Of a stretch of 64,000 nt of DNA, positions 33,927 to 47,800 are shown piece by piece. The DNA lies in NCBI GenBank assembly GCA_964059195.1, contig CAXKWD010000010.1, positions 1 to 64,000 on the forward strand, written 5' to 3'. This DNA comes from Ectobius pallidus (taxonomy: Eukaryota > Arthropoda > Insecta > Blattodea > Ectobiidae). Position 1 is the stretch's first letter; every line of letters starts with the position of its first letter. A program made the position numbers and the translations under genes. Below the pieces are notes generated by a model. That model searched no databases, was not told the origin of the DNA, and was given only the letters and a program-made list of their open reading frames with translations.

Positions 33927-36900
33927 ATTAGTTTTAAAACACAAAAGCGTTGAATAGCAATGCCATTTTAAACCGGAAACTGTTGCCTAGCAATGCCATC
34001 AAAAAGAACTGTTGCCTAGCAATGTAATTTTAAACACAATGTTGCTACCTATTATAAACTTTTAAATAATATACTGTTGCGTAGCAATGTCAATTTCAGA
34101 CACAAAACCTTTACTTTTCAATACATTTTTCAAAGTCGAAACTTTTTCCAAGCAATGTAATTTTTAAAGACAATTTGTCTGCTTAACAATGTAATTTTGC
34201 TATGACGAAAGTTTTGCCTAGCCGTGCCAGTCTAAACCGGAAACTGTTGCCTAGCAATTAAGTTTTAAAACACCTGACTGTTGCTTAGCAATGACATTTT
34301 GAACAAGAAACTGTAGCTTAGCAATGCCATCTCCAAATACGAAACTGTTGCCTAGCAATGTCATCTATAAGGAATAGTTTTTAAACCTTCAATGATCAAT
34401 ACATACAATGAAAATATCGGTGATATGCTAATGTCAAAACATGGGTTGTAAATTTTACTTTAATAGAAAGAATACTGTTGCCAAGCTATGAGTTTTAAAA
34501 CACGAAAGTGTTGCCTAGCAATGCCATTTTAAAACAGAAACTGTTGCCTAGCAATGCCATCAAAAAGAACTGTTGCTTAGCAATGTAATTTTAAACACAA
34601 TATTGCTACCTATTATAAACTTTTAAATAATATACTGTTGCGTAGCAATGTCAATTTCAGACACAAAACTTTTATCTTTCAATGCATTTTTGAAAGTCGA
34701 AACTTTTTCCTAGCAATGTAATTTTTAAAGACAATTTGACTGCCTAACAATGTAATTTTTCTATCACGAATGTTTTGCCTAGCCATGCCAGTCTAAACCT
34801 GAAACTGTTGCCTAGCAATGAAGTTTTAAAAGACCTGACTTTTGCTTAGCAATGACATTTTGAATAAGAAACTGTAGCTTAGCAATGCCATCTCCAAATA
34901 CGAAACCGTTTCCTAGCTATGTCATATATAAGGAATAGCCTTTAATCCCTCAATTATCAATACATACAATGAAAATATCGGTGATATGCTAATGGCATAA
35001 CAGGGGTTGTATATTTTTCTTTAATAGAAAAGAATACTGTTGCCAAGCTATGAGTTTTAAAACACGAAAGTGTTGCCTAGCAATGCCATTTTAAACCAGA
35101 AACTGTCGCCTAGCAATGCCATCAAAAAGAACTGTTGCTTAGCAATGTAATTTTAAACACAATATTGCTACCTATTATAAACTTTTAAATAATATACTGT
35201 TGCGTAGCAATGTCAATTTCAGACACAAAACTTTTACCTTTCAATGCATTTTTGAAAGTCGAAACTTTTTCCTAGCAATGTAATATTTAAAGACAATTTG
35301 ACTGCCTAACAATGTAATTTTTCTATCACGAAAGTTTTCCCTAGCCATGCCAGTCTAAAAAGAAACTGTAGCCTAGCAATGAAGTATTAAAACACCTGAC
35401 TGTTGCTTAGCAATGATATTTTGAACTAGAAACCGTAGCTTAACAATGCCATCTCCAAATACGAAACTGTTGCCTAGCAATGGCATCTATAAGGAATAGT
35501 TTTTAATCCCTCAATGATCAATACATACAATGAAAATATCGGTGATATGCTAATGTCAAAACATGGGTTGTAAATTTTACTTTAACAGAAAGAATACTGT
35601 TGCCTAGCAATTAGTTTTAAAACACAAAAGCGTTGCCTAGCAATGCCATTTTAAACCGGAAACTGTTGCCTAGCAATGCCATCAAAAAGAACTGTTGCTT
35701 AGCAATGTAATTTTAAACACAATATTGCTACCTATTATAAACTTTTAAATAATATACTGTTGCGTAGCAATGTCAATTTCAGACACAAAACCTTTACTTT
35801 TCAATACATTTTTCAAAGTCGAAACTTTTTCCAAGAAATGTAATTTTTAAAGACAATTTGGCTGCATAACAATGTAATTTTTCTATGACGAAAGTTTTTC
35901 CTATCCATGCCAGTCTAAAGCGGAAACTGTTGCCTAGCAATTCAGTTTTAAAACACCTGACTCTTGCTTAGAAATGACATTTTGAACAAGAAACTGTAGC
36001 TTAGCAATGCCATCTCCAAATACGAAACTGTTGCCTAGCAATGTCATCTATAAGGAATAGTTTTTAATCCGTCAATGATCAATACATACAATGAAAATAT
36101 CGGTGATATGCTAATGGCATAACAGGGGTTGTATATTTTTCTTTAATAGAAAGAATACTATTGCCTAGCAATGAGTTTTAAAACACGAAAGTGTTGCCTA
36201 GCAATGCCATTCTAAACCCGAAACTGTTGCCTAGCAATGCCATCAAAAAGAACTGTTGCTTAGCAAAGTAATTTTAAACACAATATTGCTACCTATTATA
36301 AACTTTTAAATAATATAGTGTTGCGTAGCAATGTCAATTTCAGACACAAAACTTTTACCTTTCAATGCATTTTTGAAAGTCGAAACTTTTTCCTAGCAAT
36401 GTAATTTTTAAAGACAATTTGACTGCCTAACAATGTAATTTTTCTATCACGAAAGTTTTCCCTAGCCATGCCAGTCTAGAAAGAAACTGTAGCCTAACAA
36501 TGAAGTTTTAAAACACCTCACTGTTGCTTAGCAATGATATTTTGAACAAGAAACTGTAGCTTAGCAATACCATCTCCAAATACGAAACTGTTGCCTAGCA
36601 ATGGCATCTATAAGGAATAGTTTTTAATCCCTCAATGATCAATTCATACAATGAAAATATCGGTGATATGTTAATGGTAAAACAAGGGTTGTAAATTTTG
36701 CTTTAATAGAAAGAATACTGTTGCCTAGCAATGAGTTTTAAAACACGAAAGTGTTGCCTAGCAATGCCATTTTAAACCGGAAACTGTTGCCAGGCATTGT
36801 CATAAAAAAGAACTGTTGCTTAGCAATGTCATTTTAAACACAATATTGCTACCTATTATAAACTTTTAAAAAATATACTGTTGCGTAGCAATGTCAATAT

Positions 36901-37197
36901 TAGACACCAAACTTTTACTTTTCACTGCATTTTTCAATGTTGAAACTTTTTCCTAGTAATGTAATTTTTAAAGACAATTTGGCTGCCTAACAATGTAATT
37001 TTTCTATCACGAATGTTTTGCCTATTCATGCCAGTCTAAACCGGAAACTGTTGCCTAGCAATTAAGTTTTAAAACACCTGACTCTTGCTCAGCAATGACA
37101 TTTTGAACAAGAAACTGTAGCTTAGCAATGCCATCTCCAAATACGAAAGTGTTGCCTAGCAATGTCATCTATAAGGAATAGTTTATAATCCTTCAAT

Positions 37198-40100
37198 GAT
37201 CAATACATACAATGAAAGTATCGGTGATATGCTAATGTCAAAACATGGGTTGTAAATTTTACTTTAATAGAAAGAATACTGTTGTCTAGCAATGAGTTTT
37301 AAAACACGAAAGTGTTTCCTAGCAATGCCATTTTAAACCGGAAACTGTTGCCTAGCAATGCCATCAAAAAGAACTGTTGCTTAGCAAAGTAATTTTAAAC
37401 ACAATATTGCTACCTATTATAAACTTTTAAATAATATACTGTTGCGTAGCAATGTCATTTTCAGACACAAAACTTTTACCTTTCAATGCATTTTTGATAG
37501 TCGAAACTTTTTCCTAGCAATGTAATTTTTAAAGACAATTTGACTGCCTAACAATGTAATTTTTCTATCACGAAAGTTTTCCCTAGCCATGCCAGTCTAA
37601 AAAGAAACTGTAGCCTAGCAATGAAGTTTTAAAACACCTGACTGTTGCTTAGCAATGACATTTTGAACAAGAAACTGTAGCTTAGCAATGCCATCTCCAA
37701 ATACGAAACTGTTGCCTAGCAATGTCATCTATAAGGAATAGTTTTTAATCCCTCAATGATCAATACATACAATTAAAATATCGGTGATATGCTAATGGCA
37801 AAACATGGGTTGTAAATTTTGCTTTAATAGAAAGAATACTGTTGCCTAGCAATGAGTTTTAAAACACGAAAGTGTTGCCTAGCAATTCCATTTTAAACCG
37901 AAAACTGTTGCCAAGCAATGTCATAAAAAAGAACTGTTGCTTAGTAATGTCATTTTTAAACACAATATTGCTACCTATTATAAACTTTTAAATAATATAC
38001 TGTTGCGTAGCAATGTCAATCTCTGACACGAAACCTTTACCTTTCAATGCATTTTTCAAAGTCGAAGCTTCTTCCTAGCAATGTAATTTTTAAAGACAAT
38101 TTTGCTGCCTAACAATGTAATTTTTCTATCACGAATGTTTTGCCTAGCCATGCCAGTCTAAACCGGAAACTGTTGCCTAGCAATGAAGTTTTAAAACACC
38201 TGACTGTTGCTTAGCAATGACATTTTGAATAAGAAACTGTAGCTTAGCAATGCCATCTCCAAATACGAAACTGTAGCCTAGCAATGTCATCTATAAGGTT
38301 TAGCCTTTAATCCCTCAATGATCAATACATACAATGAAAATATCGGTGATATGCTAATGGCATAACAGGGGTTGTAAATTTTTCTTTAAAATAAATGAAT
38401 ACTGTTGCCTAGCAATGAGTTTTAAAACACGAAGGTTTTGCCTAGCAATGCCATTTTAAACCAGAAACTGTTGCCTAGCAATGCCATCAAAAACAACTGT
38501 TGCTTAGCAATGTAATTTTAAACACAATATTGCTACCTATTATAAAAATTTAAAAAGTATACCGTTGCGTAGCAATGTCAATATCAGACAAAACTTTTAC
38601 CTTTCAATGCATTTTTCAATGTCGAAACTTTTTCCTAGCAATGTAATCTTTAAAGACAATTTGGCTGCCTAACAATGTAATTTTTCTATCACGAAAGGTT
38701 TGCCTAGCAATGCCAGTCTAAACCGGAAACTGTTGCCTAGCAATTAAGTTTTAAAACACCTGACTGTTGCTTAGCAATGACATTTAGAATAAGAAACTGT
38801 AGCTTAGGAATGCCATCTCCAAATACGAAACTATTGCCTAGCAATGTCATCTATAAGGAATAGCCTTTAATCCCTCAATGATCAATACATACAATGAAAA
38901 TATCGGTGATATGCTAATGGCATAACAGGGGTTGTAAATTTTTCTTTAATAGAAAGAATACTGTTCCCTAGCAATGAGATTTAAAACACGAGAGTGTTGC
39001 CTAGCAATGCCATTTTAAACCCGAAACTGCTGCCTAGCAATGTCATCAAAAAGAACTGTTGCTTAGCAATGTCATTTTTAAACACAATATTGCTACCTAT
39101 TAAAAGCTTTTAAAAAAGATACTGTTGCGTAGCAATGTCAATTTCTGACACGAAACCTTTACCTTTCAATGCATTTTTCAAAGTCGAAGCTTCTTCCTAG
39201 CAATGTAATTTTTAAAGACAATTTGGCTGCCTAACAATGTAATTTTTCTATCACGAATGTTTTGCCTAGCCATGCCAGTCTAAACCGGAAACTGTTGCCT
39301 ATCAATGAAGTTTTAAAACACCTGACTGTTGCTTAGCAATGACATTTAGAATAAGAACCTGTAGCTTAGCAATGCCATCTCCAAATACGAAACTGTTGCC
39401 TAGCAATGTCATCTATAAGGAATAGCCTTTAATCCCTCAATGATCAATACATACAATGAAAATATCGGTGATATGCTAATGGCATAACAGGGGTTGTAAA
39501 TTTTTCTTTAAAAGAAAAGAATATTGTTGCCTAGCAATGAGTTTTAAAACACGAAAGTGTTGCCTAGCAATGCCATTTTAAACCGAATACTGTTGCCTAG
39601 CAATGCCATCATAAAGAACTGTTGCTTAGCAATGTAATTTTAAACACAATATTGCTACCTATTATAAACCTTTAAATAATATACTGTTGCGTAGCAGTGT
39701 TAATTTCAGACACAAAACTTTTACTTATCAATGTATTTTTCAAAGTCGAAACTTTTTCCTAGCAATGTAATTTTTAAAGACAATTTCTCTGCTTATCAAT
39801 GTAATTTTTCTATGACGAAAGTTTTGCCTAGCCATGCCAGTCTAAACCGGAAACTGTTGCCTAGCAATTAAGTTTTAAAACACTTGACTCTTGCTTAGCA
39901 ATGACATTTTGAACAAGAAACTGTAGCTTAGCAATGCCATCTCCAAATATGAAACTGTTGCCTAGCAATGTCATCTATAAGGAATAGTTTTTAATCCCTC
40001 AATGATCAATACATACAATGAAAATATCGGTGATATGCTAATGGCAAAACATGGGTTGTAAATTTTGCTTTAATAGAAAGAATACTGTTGCCTAGCAATG

Positions 40101-43100
40101 AGTTTTAAAACACGAAAGTGTTGACTAGCAATGCCATTTTAAACCGAAAACTGTTGCCAAGCAATGTCATAAAAAAGAACTGTTGCTTAGTAATGTCATT
40201 TTTAAACACAATCTTGCTACCTATTATAAACTTTTAAAAAATATACTGTTGCGTAGCAATGTCAATATCAGACACAAAACTTTTACCATTCAATGCATTT
40301 TTCAATGTCGAAACTTTTTCCTAGCAATGTAATTTTTAAAGACAATTTGGCTGCCTAACAATGTAATTTTTCTATCACAAAAGGTTTGCCTAGCAATGCC
40401 AGTCTAAACCGGAAACTGTTGCCTAGCAATTAAGTTTTAAAACAGCTGACTCTTGCTTAGCAATGACATTTTGAACATGAAACTGTAGCTTAGCAATGCC
40501 ATCTCCAAATACGAAACTGTTGCCTAGCAATATATTCTATAAGGAAAAGTTTTTAATCCTTCAATGATCAATACATACAATGAAAATATCGGTGATATGC
40601 TAATGTCAAAACATGGGTTGTAAATTTTGCATTAATAGAAAGAATACTGTTGCCTAGCAATGAGATTTAAAACATGAAAGTGTTGCCTAGCAATGCCATT
40701 TTAAACCGGAAACTGTTGCCTAGCAATGCCATCAAAAAGAACTCTTGCTTAGCAATGTAATTTTAAACACAATATTGCTACCTATTATAAACTTTTAAAT
40801 AATATACTGTTGCGTAGGAATGTCAATTTCAGACACAAAACCTTTACTTTTCAATACATTTTTCAAAGTCGAAACTTTTTCCTAGCAATGTAATTTTTAA
40901 AGACAATTTGGCTGCTTAACAATGTAATTTTGCTATGACGAAAGTATTGCCTAGCCGTGCCAGTCTAAACCGGAAACTGTTGCCTAGCAATTAAGTTTTA
41001 AAACACCTGACTGTTGCTTAGCAATGACATTTTGAACAAGAAACTGTAGCTTAGCAATGCCATCTCCAAATATGAAACTGTTGCCTAGCAATGTCATCTA
41101 TAAGGAATAGTTTTTAATCCTTCAATGATCAATACATACAATGAAAATATCGGTGATATGCTAATGGCAAAACATGGGTTGTAAATTTTGCATTAATAGA
41201 AAGAATACTGTTGCCTAGCAATGAGATTTAAAACAGGAAAGTGTTGCCTAGCAATGCCATTTTAAACCGGAAACTGTTGCCTAGCAATGCCATCAAAAAG
41301 AACTGTGGCTTAGCAAAGTAATTTTAAACACAATATTGCTACCTATTATAAACTTTTAAATAATATACTGTTGCGTAGCAATGTCAATTTCAGACACAAA
41401 ACTTTTACCTTTCAATGCATTTTTGAAAGTCGAAACTTTTTCCTAGCAATGTAATTTTTAAAGACAATTTGACTGCCTAACAATGTAATTTCTCTATCAC
41501 GAAAGTTTTCCCTAGCCATGCCAGTCTAAAAAGAAACTGTAGCCAGGCAATGAAGTTTTAAAACACCTGACTGTTGCTTAGCAATGACATTTTGAACAAG
41601 AAACTGTAGCTTAGCAATGCCATCTCCAAATACGAAACTGTTGCCTAGCAATGTCATCTATAAGGAATAGTTTTTAAACCCTCATTGATCAATACATACA
41701 ATGAAAATATCCTTGATATGCTAATGGCAAAACATGGGTTGTAAATTTTGCATTAATAGAAAGAATACTGTTGCCTAGCAATGAGATTTAAAACACGAAA
41801 GTGTTGCCTAGCAATGCCATTTTAAACCGGAAACTGTTGCCTAGCAATGTCATAAAAAAGAACTGTTCCTTAGCAATGTCATTTTTAAACACAATATTGC
41901 TTCCTATTATAAACTTTTAAAAAATATACTGTTGCGTAGCAATGTCAATATCAGACAAAACTTTTACCTTTCAATGCATTTTTCAATGTCGAAACTTTTT
42001 CCTAGCAATGTAATCTTTAGAAAATTTGGCTGCCTATCAATGTAATTTTTCTATCACGAAAGGTTTGCCTAGCAATCCCAGTCTAAACCGGAAACTGTTG
42101 CCTAGCAATTAAGTTTTAAAACACCTGACTGTGGCCTAGCAATGCCATTTTAAACCAGTAACTGTTGCCTAGCAATGCCATCAAAAAGAACTGTTGCTTA
42201 GCAATGTAATTTTAAACACAATATTGCTACCTATTATAAACTTTTAAATAATATACTGTTGCGTAGGAATGTCAATTTCAGACACAAAACCTTTACTTTT
42301 CAATACATTTTTCAAAGTCGAAACTTTTTCCTAGCAATGTAATTTTTAAAGACAATTTGGCTGCCTAACAATGTAATTTTTCTATCACGAAAGGTTTGCC
42401 TAGCAATGCCAGTCTAAACCGGAAACTGTTGCCTAGCAATTAAGTTTTAAAACAGCTGACTCTTGCTTAGCAATGACATTTTGAACATGAAACTGTAGCT
42501 TAGCAATGCCATCTCCAAATACGAAACTGTTGCCTAGCAATATCTTCTATAAGGAAAAGTTTTTAATCCTTCAATGATCAATACATACAATGAAAATATC
42601 GGTGATATGCTAATGTCAAAACATGGGTTGTATATTTTACTTTAACAGAAAGAATACTGCTGCCTAGCAATTAGTTTTAAAACACAAAAGCGTTGCCTAG
42701 CAATGCCATTTTAAACCGGAAACTGTTGCCTAGCAATGCCATCAAAAAGAACTGTTGCCTAGCAATGTAATTTTAAACACAATATTGCTACCTATTATAA
42801 ACTTTTAAATAATATACTGTTGCGTAGGAATGTCAATTTCAGACACAAAACCTTTACATTTCAATACATTTTTCAAAGTCGAAACTTTTTCCAAGCAATG
42901 TAATTTTTAAAGACAATTTGGCTGCTTAACAATGTAATTTTGCTATGAAGAAAGTTTTGCCTAGCCGTGCCAGTCTAAACCGGAAACTGTTGCCTAGCAA
43001 TTAAGTTTTAAAACACCTGACTCTTGCTTAGAAATGACATTTTGAACAAGAAACTGTAGCTTAGCAATGCCATCTCCAAATACGAAACTGTTGCCTAGCA

Positions 43101-44819
43101 ATGTCATCTATAAGGAATAGTTTTTAATCCTTCAATGATCAATACATACAATGAAAATATCGGTGATATGCTAATGGCATAACAGGGGTTGTATATTTTT
43201 CTTTAATAGAAAGAATACTATTGCCTAGCAATGAGTTTTAAAACACGAAAGTGTTGCCTAGCAATGCCATTCTAAACCCGAAACTGTTGCCTAGCAATGC
43301 CATCAAAAAGAACTGTTGCTTAGCAAAGTAATTTTAAACACAATATTGCTACCTATTATAAACTTTTAAATAATATAGTGTTGCGTAGCAATGTCAATTT
43401 CAGACACAAAACTTTTACCTTTCAATGCATTTTTGAAAGTCGAAGCTTTTTCCTAGCAATGTAATTTTTAAAGACAATTTGACTGCCTAACAATGTAATT
43501 TTTCTATCACGAAAGTTTTCCCTAGCCATGCCAGTCTAGAAAGAAACTGTAGCCTAACAATGAAGTTTTAAAACACCTCACTGTTGCTTAGCAATGATAT
43601 TTTGAACAAGAAACTGTAGCTTAGCAATACCATCTCCAAATACGAAACTGTTGCCTAGCAATGGCATCTATAAGGAATAGTTTTTAATCCCTCAATGATC
43701 AATTCATACAATGAAAATATCGGTGATATGCTAATGGTAAAACAAGGGTTGTAAATTTTGCTTTAATAGAAAGAATACTGTTGCCTAGCAATGAGTTTTA
43801 AAACACGAAAGTGTTGCCTAGCAATGCCATTTTAAACCGGAAACTGTTGCCAGGCATTGTCATAAAAAAGAACTGTTGCTTAGCAATGTCATTTTAAACA
43901 CAATATTGCTACCTATTATAAACTTTTAAAAAATATACTGTTGCGTAGCAATGTCAATATTAGACACCAAACTTTTACTTTTCACTGCATTTTTCAATGT
44001 TGAAACTTTTTCCTAGTAATGTAATTTTTAAAGACAATTTGGCTGCCTAACAATGTAATTTTTATATCACGAAAGGTTTGCCTAGCAATGAGCATCTAAA
44101 CCGGAAACTGTTGCCTAGCAATTAAGTTTTAAAACAGCTGACTCTTGCTTAGCAATGACATTTTGATTATGAAACTGTAGCTTAGCAATGCCATCTCCAA
44201 ATACGAAACTGTTGCCTAGCATTGTCTTCTATAAGGAAAAGTTTTTAATCCTTCAATGATCGATACATACAATGAAAATATCGGTGATATGCTAATGTCA
44301 AAACATGGGTTGTAAATTTTTCTTTAATAGACAGAATACTGTTGCCTAGCAATGAGTTCTGTAACACGAAAGTGTTGCCTATCAATGCCATTTTAAACCC
44401 GAAACTGTTGCCTAGCAATGTCATCAAAAAGAACTGTTGCTTAGCAATGTCATTTTTAACCACAATATTGCTACCTATTAAAAGCTTTTAGAAAAGATAC
44501 TGTTGCGTAGCAATGTCTATTTCTGACACGAAACCTTTACATTTCAATGCATTTTTCAAAGTCGAAGCTTCTTCCTAGCAATGTAATTTTTAAAGACAAT
44601 TTGGCTGCCTAACAATGTAATTTTTCTATCACGAATGTTTTGCCTAGGCATGCCAGTCTAAACCGGAAACTGTTGCCTAGCAATTAAGTTTTAAAACACC
44701 TGACTCTTGCTCAGCAATGACATTTTGAACAAGAAACTGTAGCTTAGCAATGCCATCTCCAAATACGAAAGTGTTGCCTAGCAATGTCATCTATAAGGAA
44801 TAGTTTTTAATCCTTCAAT
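37198..44819 (+). repeat. Higher-order unit 1 (7622 bp)
   Basis: Delimited by the monomer carrying AGTATCGGTG (37217), which recurs at 44839. A second marker, AAAATAAATGAATAC, recurs with the same spacing (about 38390 and 46011). The unit contains 13 monomers including the 889-bp one at 41687. It is the longest of the four units and the best guide to the order before deletions. Confidence 0.85.
41687..42575 (+). repeat. Long recombinant monomer (889 bp), copy 3
   Basis: Anchor-to-anchor distance is 889 bp. The fusion lies near 42121-42150 and carries a private G (CTGTGGCCTAG instead of CTGTTGCCTAG). It begins with the variant anchor context CTCATTGATC shared with the copies at 53796 and 60857, which groups these three as one later-homogenised family. 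Confidence 0.92.
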
Positions 44820-47800
44820 GATCAATACATACAATGAAAGTATCGGTGATATGCTAATGTCAAAACATGGGTTGTAAATTTTACTTTAATAGAAAGAATA
44901 CTGTTGTCTAGCAATGAGTTTTAAAAGACGAAAGTGTTTCCTAGAATTGCCATTTTAAACCGGAAACTGTTGCCTAGCAATGCCATCAAAAAGAACTGTT
45001 GCTTAGCAAAGTAATTTTAAACACAATATTGCTACCTATTATAAACTTTTAAATAATATACTGTTGCGTAGCAATGTCATTTTCAGACACAAAACTTTTA
45101 CCTTTCAATGCATTTTTGATAGTCGAAACTTTTTCCTAGCAATGTAATTTTTAAAGACAATTTGACTGCCTAACAATGTAATTTTTCTATCACGAAAGTT
45201 TTCCCTAGCCATGCCAGTCTAAAAAGAAACTGTAGCCTAGCAATGAAGTTTTAAAACACCTGACTGTTGCTTAGCAATGACATTTTGAACAAGAAACTGT
45301 AGCTTAGCAATGCCATCTCCAAATACGAAACTGTTGCCTAGCAATGTCATCTATAAGGAATAGTTTTTAATCCCTCAATGATCAATACATACAATGAAAA
45401 TATCGGTGATATGCTAATGGCAAAACATGGGTTGTAAATTTTGCTTTAATAGAAAGAATACTGTTGCCTAGCAATGAGTTTTAAAACACGAAAGTGTTGC
45501 CTAGCAATTCCATTTTAAACCGAAAACTGTTGCCAAGCAATGTCATAAAAAAGAACTGTTGCTTAGTAATGTCATTTTTAAACACAATATTGCTACCTAT
45601 TATAAACTTTTAAATAATATACTGTTGCGTAGCAATGTCAATCTCTGACACGAAACCTTTACCTTTCAATGCATTTTTCAAAGTCGAAGCTTCTTCCTAG
45701 CAATGTAATTTTTAAAGACAATTTTGCTGCCTAACAATGTAATTTTTCTATCACGAATGTTTTGCCTAGCCATGCCAGTCTAAACCGGAAACTGTTGCCT
45801 AGCAATGAAGTTTTAAAACACCTGACTGTTGCTTAGCAATGACATTTTGAATAAGAAACTGTAGCTTAGCAATGCCATCTCCAAATACGAAACTGTAGCC
45901 TAGCAATGTCATCTATAAGGTTTAGCCTTTAATCCCTCAATGATCAATACATACAATGAAAATATCGGTGATATGCTAATGGCATAACAGGGGTTGTAAA
46001 TTTTTCTTTAAAATAAATGAATACTGTTGCCTAGCAATGAGTTTTAAAACACGAAGGTTTTGCCTAGCAATGCCATTTTAAACCAGAAACTGTTGCCTAG
46101 CAATGCCATCAAAAACAACTGTTGCTTAGCAATGTAATTTTAAACACAATATTGCTACCTATTATAAAAATTTGAAAAGTATACCGTTGCGTAGCAATGT
46201 CAATATCAGACAAAACTTTTACCTTTCAATGCATTTTTCAATGTCGAACCTTTTTCCTAGCAATGTAATCTTTAAAGACAATTTGGCTGCCTAACAATGT
46301 AATTTTTCTATCACGAAAGGTTTGCCTAGCAATGCCAGTCTAAACCGGAAACTGTTGCCTAGCAATTAAGTTTTAAAACACCTGACTGTTGCTTAGCAAT
46401 GACATTTAGAATAAGAAACTGTAGCTTAGGAATGCCATCTCCAAATACGAAACTATTGCCTAGCAATGTCATCTATAAGGAATAGCCTTTAATCCCTCAA
46501 TGATCAATACATACAATGAAAATATCGGTGATATGCTAATGGCATAACAGGGGTTGTAAATTTTTCTTTAATAGAAAGAATACTGTTCCCTAGCAATGAG
46601 ATTTAAAACACGAGAGTGTTGCCTAGCAATGCCATTTTAAACCCGAAACTGCTGCCTAGCAATGTCATCAAAAAGAACTGTTGCTTAGCAATGTCATTTT
46701 TAAACACAATATTGCTACCTATTAAAAGCTTTTAAAAAAGATACTGTTGCGTAGCAATGTCAATTTCTGACACGAAACCTTTACCTTTCAATGCATTTTT
46801 CAAAGTCGAAGCTTCTTCCTAGCAATGTAATTTTTAAAGACAATTAGGCTGCCTAACAATGTAATTTTTCTATCACGAATGTTTTGCCTAGCCATGCCAG
46901 TCTAAACCGGAAACTGTTGCCTATCAATGAAGTTTTAAAACACCTGACTGTTGCTTAGCAATGACATTTAGAATAAGAACCTGTAGCTTAGCAATGCCAT
47001 CTCCAAATACGAAACTGTTGCCTAGCAATGTCATCTATAAGGAATAGCCTTTAATCCCTCAATGATCAATACATACAATGAAAATATCGGTGATATGCTA
47101 ATGGCATAACAGGGGTTGTAAATTTTTCTTTAAAAGAAAAGAATATTGTTGCCTAGCAATGAGTTTTAAAACACGAAAGTGTTGCCTAGCAATGCCATTT
47201 TAAACCGAATACTGTTGCCTAGCAATGCCATCATAAAGAACTGTTGCTTAGCAATGTAATTTTAAACACAATATTGCTACCTATTATAAACCTTTAAATA
47301 ATATACTGTTGCGTAGCAGTGTTAATTTCAGACACAAAACTTTTACTTATCAATGCATTTTTCAAAGTCGAAACTTTTTCCTAGCAATGTAATTTTTAAA
47401 GACAATTTCTCTGCTTATCAATGTAATTTTTCTATGACGAAAGTTTTGCCTAGCCATGCCAGTCTAAACCGGAAACTGTTGCCTAGCAATTAAGTTTTAA
47501 AACACTTGACTCTTGCTTAGCAATGACATTTTGAACAAGAAACTGTAGCTTAGCAATGCCATCTCCAAATATGAAACTGTTGCCTAGCAATGTCATCTAT
47601 AAGGAATAGTTTTTAATCCCTCAATGATCAATACATACAATGAAAATATCGGTGATATGCTAATGGCAAAACATGGGTTGTAAATTTTGCTTTAATAGAA
47701 AGAATACTGTTGCCTAGCAATGAGTTTTAAAACACGAAAGTGTTGACTAGCAATGCCATTTTAAACCGAAAACTGTTGCCAAGCAATGTCATAAAAAAGA

